Positions 36,960 through 45,354 of a stretch of DNA of 56,926 bases are shown here, piece after piece. The DNA comes from Gammaproteobacteria bacterium (GTDB lineage Bacteria; Pseudomonadota; Gammaproteobacteria; S012-40). The stretch covers positions 1-56,926 of the forward strand of contig JAOUHV010000013.1 of the NCBI GenBank assembly GCA_029884425.1, in the 5' to 3' direction. The first letter of the stretch is position 1, and each line of letters starts with the position of its first letter. The notes beneath the pieces are model-generated. The model was not told the DNA's origin. It ran no database searches and worked only from the letters and a program-made list of their open reading frames with translations. The position numbers and the translations under genes are program-made.

Positions 36960-37910
36960 TTAGAAACCAAGATTACCTGCGGTGTCAGGTCTGTCGCCCA
37001 AGGTAATGCTGTCGATGCTGATATTGGATATTTCATGGTCGTACGCAAACGGTGAAATACCGTAAGTCATACCACGCGGATCGACGTTGCTTGTCTCTAC
37101 ACCGTACAGCATGTCCGCAACCCAAACGCTTTTGTTAATACCATGGTCGCCACTGAACACTGTCAGACCCGAACGCAACGACGCGGGTTGACCTGGTACC
37201 ACGGGAAATTCGTAGTATGCGGTAATACGGTATTCAGTCTCGTCAACCATCACTTCAACGGCGCTAGGCACATTGGGCAGGAACGACGTCATAAGGAGCT
37301 TGCTTGAGCCATTATTGTTAAAGCGCAGCACGCGCAATTCGCGGTTCGCAACAAATTCGAAGCGCAGGTAACTGGCCAAATGCCGGCGCTGGGAGTTGGC
37401 ATACAACTCAACCTTGAAGCCGCGTTCATAGTCGTATGAGTTACCGGAACTTTCTATACCTTTGACGCGGATATAGCGACTGGGCATGGAAACCTGGGTT
37501 TTGTTATCCAGAAAATGCATGCGAGGATCCAGCGTATTACGCAACGTATCGCCAGACGCCAGCGGATAGTTCCCGCCGTAGCGCCACAAACCTACAGCCT
37601 CAGGATTCGCCGTGTTACCACTCAACACCCGATTTAGCATGATACCGCCGCCACCAAAAACACCTGCTGGCAACTCAATATTCAATCGCCCATTCGCTTC
37701 AGTCACCGTAGGTTGTTCACTGGGAAATGCCGAAGACGAATATCTTTGCCAATAGTACGGGACAACCACACCAGCCGCTGAACTCGCAATGTACGGATCG
37801 CCGTTATTGAAATCATCGTGTAAAAACACTTCGGCACTGGCTGCGCTCGACACACACAGCGCAGCAGCTACGAACACAGTTTTCTTCATCCAATTTGGCA
37901 TAAAATTCAT
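36960..37910 (-). CDS. Exported protein of unknown function, lamin-G/concanavalin-like
   Basis: A 316-residue protein with a signal peptide (MKKTVFVAAALCVSSAASA) followed by about 290 residues rich in beta-prone Tyr, Asn, Ser and Gly (FLHDDFNNGDPYIASS, TEANGRLNIELPAG, YRITAYYEFPVVPGQP). The DDFNNG...NGRLNIEL pattern is common at the start of concanavalin-like jelly-roll domains. No catalytic motif is evident. The preferred start is the ATG at 37910, eight bases after GAGG; later ATGs at 37901 and 37889 are alternatives. No cysteine lipobox and no sorting motif are visible at the C-terminus (TAGNLGF). Confidence 0.72.
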   Translation of the reverse strand: MNFMPNWMKKTVFVAAALCVSSAASAEVFLHDDFNNGDPYIASSAAGVVVPYYWQRYSSSAFPSEQPTVTEANGRLNIELPAGVFGGGGIMLNRVLSGNTANPEAVGLWRYGGNYPLASGDTLRNTLDPRMHFLDNKTQVSMPSRYIRVKGIESSGNSYDYERGFKVELYANSQRRHLASYLRFEFVANRELRVLRFNNNGSSKLLMTSFLPNVPSAVEVMVDETEYRITAYYEFPVVPGQPASLRSGLTVFSGDHGINKSVWVADMLYGVETSNVDPRGMTYGISPFAYDHEISNISIDSITLGDRPDTAGNLGF

Positions 37911-38119
37911 TAAAATCATCCTCAAATCAAACCAATCCCAACGTTCCCTGTCCATATCCCGAATGATCTCAGCACGGCAGCTGCGGATAAATATGCCGCT
38001 CACAGTACTGGTTTAATCTTAGGTTTCCTTTAAGGGAATGTGCATTGACCGCGAAACCCTGCCGTCGTGGTCAAAATTTACCACAACCTCTATGGAAATG
38101 TTAACTTGGTCTAACTCGT

Positions 38120-39544
38120 TTACTGGATTTGTGCGAGAAAGCGCGAGTATCCGGCGCGAAAAATATCATTTTTGCGAGGAGAAAAGAAATCAAAATTTGA
38201 TGTTTGCCAGGAGAATTCGGGCAAACCAGCCAACAGATATGCCAAGCCGCGTGCCGTCGCCTCATGCTGATGCAGGCGATGAACCGGCAGTTGGGCAAGG
38301 TCCGCCAGGCGTTGACACAAGCCATCGGAGCGCGCCAAGCCGCCACTCAGTAACACCCGTCCGGGCGTCGATTGCCCAACCATGCCGTGCATGTTGTGGT
38401 TCAGCAAAAAAACAATACTCTCCAGCACTGCCACAAATTGCTGCGGGATCGTGGCCGCGCCCTGAAAATAACTGCGTCCTTGCGCCCGCCAGAATGGCGA
38501 ACCCAGGCCGGACACCTGATTCACAAACAACCCTGGCTCGGTGTACACCTGCAGCCAGCCTTCCAGTTGATTGCGCCAGTCTACCCCCGGATGCTGCTGC
38601 GCCAGCCAGTCGAGCGCCCTGGCAGCACCATTGACCGTCCCTTCCAGCACGCGCCAACGTTGCGCACCATCACTGTAGACCACGCTGTGCAAATGCCGCG
38701 GTGCAAACTGCGCATCGTCACACAAGCGCTGCACAAAACCGCCGGTTCCCAGATTGGCATACCAGCAATCCGACTGCGGTGCCCCCTCGGCGAACAGTGC
38801 CGCCGATTGATCACCAGTACAAACCGTCAGTGGAATCCGCCACTGGCCCAGCTGCAGATGCCCAAAGTCGAACCGACAATCCACCAATGTTGGCAGCCAC
38901 GCCCGATTTAAGCCAAACAAAGACAACAACTCATCGTCCCAGCGCTGCACCTGCACATCCATCAACAGGGTTCGCTGCGCATTGGCAGGATCAGCCAGCA
39001 GAGGCCGCTCCTCGAGCAATGCAAACAACAAATAACTCGCCAGCGGCCCCATCACTAGGTCGCCACGCTCGGCCGCCTGCGCCACCGCAGGAAGATGCTG
39101 CAAGCACCAGCTCATTTTGCTGGCACCATAGTGCGCATTGGCGAACAATCCGGTTTTTTGCCGCATCATCTCGGTCTGAGCACTCAGGGTGGCAACAAAT
39201 TCCTCGGCCCGCGTATCCTGCCAGCTAATCACTGGCGTCAATGTCTGCCCAGTGCGTCTATCCCAGCACACCATGCTTGAACGCTGCGTCGCCAATCCTG
39301 CCGCCCGCACTCGCGCCGCCGCCTCACCCAACTGCAGCAATACCTGCTCACAGGCCGCGCGCACCGAAGCCACCATCTCTGCGGGTGAATGCTCAACCTG
39401 CGAAGGTACCGGCGCATGGGTCGCGATGGCCACCTCGGCCTGCGCATAACAGTGGCCGCGAGCATCAAACACCAGCGCACGACTGGCATGGCCACCCTGA
39501 TCAATGGCAAGATAGAGTGCTTGATCATCCTTGCTCACCGCCAC
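38120..39544 (-). CDS. FGGY-family carbohydrate kinase
   Basis: Phosphorylates a sugar or polyol with ATP; the closest overall pattern is glycerol kinase/xylulokinase, but the substrate cannot be read from sequence. From the GTG at 39544 the protein has 474 residues. Motifs are the N-terminal phosphate loop YLAIDQGGHASRALVFD, ISWQDTRAEEFV, TVCTGDQSAALFAEGA, ANLGTGGFV and the C-terminal adenosine motif VLLSGGLARSDGLCQRLADL. GAGG lies eight bases before the GTG. The start faces the VOC gene with only 14 bp between the two start codons. No transporter or sugar isomerase is adjacent. Confidence 0.85.
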   Translation of the reverse strand: MAVSKDDQALYLAIDQGGHASRALVFDARGHCYAQAEVAIATHAPVPSQVEHSPAEMVASVRAACEQVLLQLGEAAARVRAAGLATQRSSMVCWDRRTGQTLTPVISWQDTRAEEFVATLSAQTEMMRQKTGLFANAHYGASKMSWCLQHLPAVAQAAERGDLVMGPLASYLLFALLEERPLLADPANAQRTLLMDVQVQRWDDELLSLFGLNRAWLPTLVDCRFDFGHLQLGQWRIPLTVCTGDQSAALFAEGAPQSDCWYANLGTGGFVQRLCDDAQFAPRHLHSVVYSDGAQRWRVLEGTVNGAARALDWLAQQHPGVDWRNQLEGWLQVYTEPGLFVNQVSGLGSPFWRAQGRSYFQGAATIPQQFVAVLESIVFLLNHNMHGMVGQSTPGRVLLSGGLARSDGLCQRLADLAQLPVHRLHQHEATARGLAYLLAGLPEFSWQTSNFDFFSPRKNDIFRAGYSRFLAQIQ

Positions 39545-39558
39545 ACTAAGAACCTCAC

Positions 39559-39936
39559 ATGATTGAATATTCTGGAATTCTACACAGCAGCTTGATCGTC
39601 GCCAGCACTGACCGGGCACTGCAGTTTTATTGCGAGGTGCTGCAACTGGAGCTTGATCCACAGCGGCCATCGCTGGGTTATCCCGGAGCCTGGCTGAACA
39701 TCGGCCCACAGCAAATTCATCTGCTGGAACTGCCCAACCCCGATCCGGTGGATGGCCGCCCCAGTCATGGCGGACGTGATCGTCACACGGCCATAGGCCT
39801 AGCCCAACTGGACACCCTGATCAGCCGCCTGGATGCCGCCGGCATCACCTACACCCTGAGCAAATCCGGTCGCCGCGCGCTGTTTTGTCGCGACCCGGAC
39901 GGTAATGCCCTGGAGTTCATCGAATTCGGCCGCTAA
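39559..39936 (+). CDS. VOC-family (glyoxalase/bleomycin-resistance fold) protein
   Basis: A 125-residue protein of the vicinal-oxygen-chelate fold: SGILHSSLIVASTDRALQFY, the strand-turn CEVLQLELDPQRP, HLLELPNPDPVDGR, and the second half GRDRHTAIGLAQLD with RALFCRDPDGNALEFIEF. Metal-binding positions (His in ILHSS, Glu in LLELP, His in DRHTA, Glu in LEFIEF) are all present, so it is probably an active metalloenzyme, but the substrate is unknown. It is divergent from the kinase and its stop overlaps the putA stop by three bases on the other strand. Confidence 0.85.
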   Translation: MIEYSGILHSSLIVASTDRALQFYCEVLQLELDPQRPSLGYPGAWLNIGPQQIHLLELPNPDPVDGRPSHGGRDRHTAIGLAQLDTLISRLDAAGITYTLSKSGRRALFCRDPDGNALEFIEFGR

Positions 39937-41336
39937 TCCATGCCGCCGAGTAACTGGGCATTGCCGCCAATCGCCGCCGTGTTATTGGTGAGCGTTTGTT
40001 CGCTGCAAAACCGGAACAAATAATTTGGCCCACCCGCCTTGGGACCAGTGCCGGACAAGCCCTCACCACCGAACGGCTGAACACCGACCACCGCGCCAAT
40101 CATGTTGCGATTCACGTAAACATTGCCTACCCGCGCGTGATTCTGGATGTAGCGAATATTTTCATCCACCCGTGAGTGAATCCCCATCGTCAGGCCATAA
40201 CCACTGGCGTTGATCTGCCGCACCAATTCCGGCAACTCGCTCGCCTCATATTCGAGAATATGCAACACCGGCCCAAAAGTTTCCTCGGTCAATTCGGACA
40301 ACTGCCGAATGCGATACACCTGCGGCGGGAAATAACTGCCGCCGGCCAATTCCGCCGGCACGGACAAGCGCGCGATCAGCTCCGCTTCGGACTCCATGCG
40401 CTGCACATGTGCCTGCAGAGTGGCCGCCGCTGCCGCATCAATTACCGGCCCCACGTCGGTGGACAACAAATTCGGCAATCCCAAGCGCAATTCCTGCATC
40501 GCGCCTTTGAGCAACTCAATCACCCGGGGGGCAATTTCCCGCTGCAGCATCAGCACCCGCAGCGCCGAACAACGCTGTCCCGCACTGTTGAACGCCGACA
40601 GCATCGCGTCGCTCACCACTTGTTCAGGCAAGGCCGAACTATCCACCAACATGGTGTTCAAGCCACCGGTTTCAGCGATAAACGGTACAATCGCCCCATC
40701 ACGCGCCGCCAGTTGTCGATTGATGTAACGCGCCGTGTCCGTCGAACCGGTAAACACCACTCCGGCCAAGGCCGAATGCGCCAGCACACTTTCACCTAAC
40801 ATTCGTCCCGGTCCCGGCACCAATCGCAATGCCGATTTGGGCACACCGGCCTGATGCAATAAATCCACGCAATACGCAGCACACAATGGGGTTTGTCGCG
40901 CAGGTTTGGCCAACACCGAATTCCCCGTCACCAGCGCGGCCATCACTTGCCCGGAAAAAATCGCCACCGGGAAATTCCACGGACTAATGCACAAAAACAT
41001 ACCGCGACCGTGATAGCGCAACTTGTTTTCTTCTCCAGTCGGCCCTGGCAGCGGATGCTCTTTGCCGAACATGGTTTCAAACTGCGTCGCGTAATAGCGT
41101 GCAAAATCGATCGCCTCACGCACTTCACTCAGCGCATCACTCAGGGTGCGGCCACCTTCGGCGACAATCAGCGCGGCCAATTGCGGCGAATGCTGCTGAT
41201 ACAAGTCCGCCGCGCGTCGCAAAATATCAGCCCGTTCGTTGGCAGGCACCATACTCCAGTGTTCATAGCCTTGCTGCAATTCATCAATCAGCGCCGAAAT
41301 TTGCGCTGCCGCCACTTCGCGGATTTCGCCAACCAC
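39933..41336 (-). CDS. putA: PutA C-terminal half: 1-pyrroline-5-carboxylate dehydrogenase (frameshift-separated)
   Basis: This part oxidises glutamate semialdehyde/P5C to glutamate with NAD. The 467 residues from the GTG at 41336 form an aldehyde dehydrogenase domain: ISPWNFPVAIFSGQVMAAL, the glycine motif VVFTGSTDTARYI, the general-base glutamate in IAETGGLNTMLVD, the catalytic cysteine in FNSAGQRCSALR, and the end YLFRFCSEQTLTNNTAA. The frame is open upstream to a TGA at 41376 and encodes the further conserved segment GEIYQSHNPATGEVV, so the domain's true start lies before 41336 and was originally continuous with the proline dehydrogenase part. See the other half at 41338-43035. Confidence 0.88.
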   Translation of the reverse strand: MVGEIREVAAAQISALIDELQQGYEHWSMVPANERADILRRAADLYQQHSPQLAALIVAEGGRTLSDALSEVREAIDFARYYATQFETMFGKEHPLPGPTGEENKLRYHGRGMFLCISPWNFPVAIFSGQVMAALVTGNSVLAKPARQTPLCAAYCVDLLHQAGVPKSALRLVPGPGRMLGESVLAHSALAGVVFTGSTDTARYINRQLAARDGAIVPFIAETGGLNTMLVDSSALPEQVVSDAMLSAFNSAGQRCSALRVLMLQREIAPRVIELLKGAMQELRLGLPNLLSTDVGPVIDAAAAATLQAHVQRMESEAELIARLSVPAELAGGSYFPPQVYRIRQLSELTEETFGPVLHILEYEASELPELVRQINASGYGLTMGIHSRVDENIRYIQNHARVGNVYVNRNMIGAVVGVQPFGGEGLSGTGPKAGGPNYLFRFCSEQTLTNNTAAIGGNAQLLGGMD

Positions 41337-41337
41337 T

Positions 41338-43035
41338 TCACCGGTTGCAGGATTGTGACTTTGATAGATTTCGCCTCAATCCGCTGTCGGGCCGATAGCC
41401 TTTTTTGCCAGGAAAATCCTTCATCGCCGCTCCCAGTTCATTTAATTCTGCTTGATTGTGCAACGCTACCCCGGCGGAATTTTCACGCTGGTCGCTGCGA
41501 TAAATATCTCTCGGCAATGCAATGCGCGGATGCCGTTTTGATGCATGCGTTTGTGCTTTCTGCAATGGATCGGCAATGATTTGTTCCACCGGCACTTGCT
41601 CATCTTCGACCCGATTCACAAACGAGGTGTTGGCACCATTTTCCAACAATCGCCGCACCAGATAAGGCAACAAGTCCTGATAACTACCCACCGGCGCGTA
41701 TACCCGACAGGCATAACCGGGCCGCGCCAAAACCTGTTCGTACAGCGCATCCCCCATACCGTGCAAACGCTGGAATTCAAAACCTGCCGAGCTGGGCATC
41801 AACTCCATGATCGCCGCCACTGTTTGCGCATTGTGCGTGGCAAACTGCGGAAAAAATAAATCAAGGTTATTCGCCAAAAACTGTGCGCAATAACGATACG
41901 CCACATCGGTATTTTCCTTGCGCGTGTACACTGGATAATCGCGCAAACCGCGCTCCTGGGCGCGTTTGATTTCCGTGTCCCAATACGCGCCTTTGACCAA
42001 ACGCACCGGAATACGCCGCCCTTGTTGCCTGGCTAATTCGGCCAGCCAACGCAACACCGCTGGCGCACGTTTCTGATAGGCTTGCACCACCAGACCAAAA
42101 CCATCCCACGCCCCCAGTTGCGCTGAAACCTGCTGATACACCGCCAGCGAAATTTCCAGACGATCCGCTTCTTCTGCATCCAGCGTAATCCACACACCGC
42201 TGTCTCGCGCCAGCTTTGCCAAGGTCAACAACCGCGGCGTCAACTCGGCCAGCACGCGTTCATGGCTAAAAAAGTCATAACGCGGATGCAATGCCGATAA
42301 TTTGATAGAAATCGATGGTCGCGCATGAGGATCACCCGTGGCGTGTTGCGCCAGTGCTTCAATCGCATCTCGATATGCCCGCGCATAACGCTCGGCATCG
42401 GCTTCAGTCAACGCTGCTTCGCCGAGCATGTCGAATGAATAACGGTATTGTGCGTACTCACCCTGCACAGAACGCTGCAGCGCATTCTCAATGCTGTCAC
42501 CCATTACAAACTGATGACCGAGCAAACGCATTGACTGCTGTATGGCCTTGCGCACAATGGATTCGCCCAGCCGGGCGACCAAACGTTTGAACAACGCCTC
42601 GCCATCAAAACCACCGCGAACAATCGTCCCGGTCAACACCAATCCCCAGGTGGATGCATTGACAAACAGCGAGTGACTTTTGCCCAGATGCCGCTGCCAA
42701 TCGGCAGACGTAATTTTGTCGCGAATTAATTTGTCTGCAGTTGCCGCGTCGGGAATCCGTAACAATGCCTCTGCCAGACACATCAGCACCACACCTTCTG
42801 GCGAGGACAATTCATATTCGTGCATGAACGCAGCAACGCCAGCATGCTTGCGCTGCGCCTGACGTACCGAGCGCACCAGATCTGTCGCACACAAATCAAT
42901 GTGCGACTGCATATGCTCACTCAGTTGCAGTTCGGCGAGCATCCGATCGACGCACACAGCTTCATCGGCAAGATAATCCGCCGACACCGCCTGATGCACC
43001 GCCTGCAATACTTCACTGCCCTTGGCAAAAAACAT
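41338..43035 (-). CDS. putA: PutA N-terminal half: proline dehydrogenase (frameshift-separated)
   Basis: This part oxidises proline to P5C with FAD. The 565 residues form a short N-terminal helical region (no clear ribbon-helix-helix, so PutA is probably not a repressor here) and the PRODH barrel, with SIKLSALHPRYDF, VWITLDAEEADRLE, RLVKGAYWDTEIKRAQERG, FATHNAQTV and FEFQRLHGMGDALYE. After RDIYRSDQRENSAGVAL the frame runs into an unrelated tail (KGYRPDSGLRRNLSK) and stops two bases before the GTG of the dehydrogenase part. Together the halves make about 1032 residues, a normal minimal PutA. A single one-base change between about 41378 and 41356 would join them. Confidence 0.9.
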   Translation of the reverse strand: MFFAKGSEVLQAVHQAVSADYLADEAVCVDRMLAELQLSEHMQSHIDLCATDLVRSVRQAQRKHAGVAAFMHEYELSSPEGVVLMCLAEALLRIPDAATADKLIRDKITSADWQRHLGKSHSLFVNASTWGLVLTGTIVRGGFDGEALFKRLVARLGESIVRKAIQQSMRLLGHQFVMGDSIENALQRSVQGEYAQYRYSFDMLGEAALTEADAERYARAYRDAIEALAQHATGDPHARPSISIKLSALHPRYDFFSHERVLAELTPRLLTLAKLARDSGVWITLDAEEADRLEISLAVYQQVSAQLGAWDGFGLVVQAYQKRAPAVLRWLAELARQQGRRIPVRLVKGAYWDTEIKRAQERGLRDYPVYTRKENTDVAYRYCAQFLANNLDLFFPQFATHNAQTVAAIMELMPSSAGFEFQRLHGMGDALYEQVLARPGYACRVYAPVGSYQDLLPYLVRRLLENGANTSFVNRVEDEQVPVEQIIADPLQKAQTHASKRHPRIALPRDIYRSDQRENSAGVALHNQAELNELGAAMKDFPGKKGYRPDSGLRRNLSKSQSCNR

Positions 43036-43092
43036 TATTCACTCCCGGTTCTGTACCACATGACATCACTCTGTATCCGTGTGGTTAAAGAA

Positions 43093-43108
43093 CGGCACGA
43101 ACCATGCC
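43093..43108 (+). promoter_or_regulatory. Candidate sigma54 (-24/-12) promoter for rocF-rocD
   Basis: CGGCACGAACCATGCC keeps the two invariant dinucleotides at the right distance: GG at 43094-43095 and GC at 43106-43107, 12 bp apart. GGCAC and TGC match the consensus TGGCAC-N5-TTGC. It is about 73 bp upstream of the arginase ATG. A TATAAA at 43117-43122 could alternatively be a sigma70 -10 box, but no good -35 is at the right distance. No enhancer-binding activator gene is nearby. Confidence 0.35.
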
Positions 43109-43180
43109 ACCTAAAGTATAAAATTAAATGCGTCGCCCACGCCGGTCGACAATGTAGCAAACCAAAAGCCGCGAAAAGCC

Positions 43181-44059
43181 ATGAAATTATCCTTGATTGG
43201 AATGGCCTCCTGCTGGGGGGCACAAGACAAGCGCTGCGATCTAGGCCCAATGCATTTGCAGCAACTTGCCATAGAACGCCAGTTACAGAGTGAAGGCATA
43301 GACGCACACTGGCAAGCCATGATTCACAGCGCCGTTCCGGCGCATGACCGCGACGACTGGCATCATGTGATCAGCACCTGCCAACAACTCGCGGACACCA
43401 CTTATCCACTGGCACAGCAAAAACAGGCGTTTTGCGTCTATGGTGGCGACCACTCCGGCGCCATCGGCACCTGGTCAGGCGTCAAAAAATCGTTAAATGC
43501 AGACTTTGGTCTCATCTGGATTGACGCGCACATGGACAGCCACACACCGCAAAGCAGTCACAGCGGCGCCATTCACGGCATGCCACTGGCCAGTCTGCTG
43601 GGACATGGCGACAACCGTACAACCCAAATGGCTGGTCCGGCACCAAAATTGCGACCAGAGCAAGTATGCGTCATCGGTGTTCGCAGTTACGAGGCCGAAG
43701 AACAACAATTATTGCAACAACTTAAGGTACGCGTTTTCACCATCGAAGAATGTTTTCAACGCGGATTGGCAGATGTGTTCAAGGAAGCGCTGAACATCGT
43801 CAATACCAAGACCTGCGGCTATGGCATTTCACTGGATCTGGACGCCATTGACCCATTACACGCACCGGGCGTTGGCTCGCCGGCAAGAGGAGGACTTCGT
43901 GCCAAAGAACTATTGCATGTGCTGCGCACCATGCGTGGCCCACAACCGCTGATCGGATTGGAAATCGCTGAATACAATCCCACCAGAGACGTTGACAACA
44001 AAACGGCGCAGTTAGCCGTTGAAATTACAAAGAGCTGTTATGCCCATATTAAAAACTGA
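43181..44059 (+). CDS. rocF: Arginase
   Basis: Hydrolyses arginine to ornithine and urea with a binuclear manganese centre. The 292-residue protein shows all metal-binding motifs: GGDHSGAIG, WIDAHMDSHTP and SLDLDAIDPLHAPGVGSPARGG, plus GLEIAEYNPTRD near the end. The 20-bp overlap with the following ornithine aminotransferase gene shows that the two are one pathway and transcript. It is divergent from putA. No arginine permease or arginine-responsive regulator is in the window. Confidence 0.93.
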   Translation: MKLSLIGMASCWGAQDKRCDLGPMHLQQLAIERQLQSEGIDAHWQAMIHSAVPAHDRDDWHHVISTCQQLADTTYPLAQQKQAFCVYGGDHSGAIGTWSGVKKSLNADFGLIWIDAHMDSHTPQSSHSGAIHGMPLASLLGHGDNRTTQMAGPAPKLRPEQVCVIGVRSYEAEEQQLLQQLKVRVFTIEECFQRGLADVFKEALNIVNTKTCGYGISLDLDAIDPLHAPGVGSPARGGLRAKELLHVLRTMRGPQPLIGLEIAEYNPTRDVDNKTAQLAVEITKSCYAHIKN

Positions 44060-45254
44060 AGATATTATCGAGCGCGAAGGTCGTTTTTGTGCCCACAACT
44101 ATCATCCATTGCCCGTGGTACTCACCCGTGGTCGTGGCATTCATGTCTGGGACGATCAAAACCGCCGCTACATCGACATGATGAGCGCCTATTCCGCCAT
44201 CAGCCTTGGGCATCAACATCCGCGCATCATCAGTGCGCTGTCCTCGCAAATGTCAAAACTCACCGTAGTGTCGCGCGCTTTTTACACCGACAAACTCGGT
44301 CCCTTTTTAGAGAAAGCCTGTCAGCTCACCGCCCAGGACAGAGCGTTGCCAATGAACACTGGCGCGGAAGCAGTGGAAACCGCCCTCAAAGCTGCTCGCA
44401 AGTGGGCCTACAAAGTCAAAGGCGTGGAAAAAGACAAAGCCGAAATCATTGCCTGCGAGGGTAATTTTCATGGTCGCACCATCGCCATTGTCGGCATGTC
44501 TTCCGAGGAACAATACAAAGACGGGTTTGGCCCATTTCCGCCCGGTTTCAAACTGGTACCCTATGGTGACGCCGCCGCACTAGAGGCCGCCATCACCCCC
44601 AACACTGCCGCGTTCATTGTCGAACCGGTGCAGGGTGAGGCTGGCATTATTGTTCCACCGCCTGGTTATCTGGCGGAATGCGCCCGTATCTGTAAAAAGC
44701 ACAACGTGCTGCTGATTGCTGATGAAATTCAAACCGGCCTGGGCCGCACCGGCAAATTCCTCGCCTGCGAACACGACAACGTCAAACCCGATGGACTGAT
44801 TCTGGGCAAGGCGCTGGGCGGCGGCATTCTGCCAGTCTCCATGTTCCTCGCCAGAGAAAATGTCATGAACGTTTTCACCCCCGGCGATCACGGCTCCACC
44901 TTTGGCGGCAATCCACTGGCCGCCGTTGTCGGCTACGAAGCACTGTGCGTGGTCACCGAAAAGCGCCTGGCCGAACACGCCGAAGCCATGGGCGAACACT
45001 TTTTGACTGAACTGCGAAAAATTGACCATCCCTGGATCAAGGAAATCCGCGGCAAGGGCCTGTTGATCGGCATGGAAATCGACCCAAATCGCGGCAATGC
45101 CCGCACATTATGTGAAGCACTGATGGCCAAAGGCCTGCTGAGCAAGGAAACCCATTCCACCGTCATTCGCTTTGCGCCGCCACTGATCATCACCCGCAAT
45201 GAGCTGGATCAGGCAATTGGTTGCGTGCGCGACGCGATGAAAGAACTCAAATAG
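44040..45254 (+). CDS. rocD: Ornithine aminotransferase
   Basis: Converts ornithine and 2-oxoglutarate to glutamate semialdehyde (P5C) and glutamate. From the ATG at 44040 the class III PLP enzyme has 404 residues: DMMSAYSAISLGHQHP, MNTGAEAVETALKAARKWAY, CEGNFHGRTIAIVGMSS, VEPVQGEAGIIVPPPGYL, the PLP aspartate in LLIADEIQTGLGRTGK, and the lysine K257 in ILGKALGGGILPVSM. The STFGGNPLA motif is intact. These residues, together with arginase next door, favour ornithine over acetylornithine. The product feeds the P5C dehydrogenase half of PutA. Confidence 0.93.
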   Translation: MPILKTEDIIEREGRFCAHNYHPLPVVLTRGRGIHVWDDQNRRYIDMMSAYSAISLGHQHPRIISALSSQMSKLTVVSRAFYTDKLGPFLEKACQLTAQDRALPMNTGAEAVETALKAARKWAYKVKGVEKDKAEIIACEGNFHGRTIAIVGMSSEEQYKDGFGPFPPGFKLVPYGDAAALEAAITPNTAAFIVEPVQGEAGIIVPPPGYLAECARICKKHNVLLIADEIQTGLGRTGKFLACEHDNVKPDGLILGKALGGGILPVSMFLARENVMNVFTPGDHGSTFGGNPLAAVVGYEALCVVTEKRLAEHAEAMGEHFLTELRKIDHPWIKEIRGKGLLIGMEIDPNRGNARTLCEALMAKGLLSKETHSTVIRFAPPLIITRNELDQAIGCVRDAMKELK

Positions 45255-45354
45255 GCTGACCAATTGCCAACTACGTGTTTTTATAGGGTTAAGTCCCCCA
45301 CACAATGTGCCGTTATTGGTGTGAATTCTAAAAGGACCGTACCGGCAACCGATT

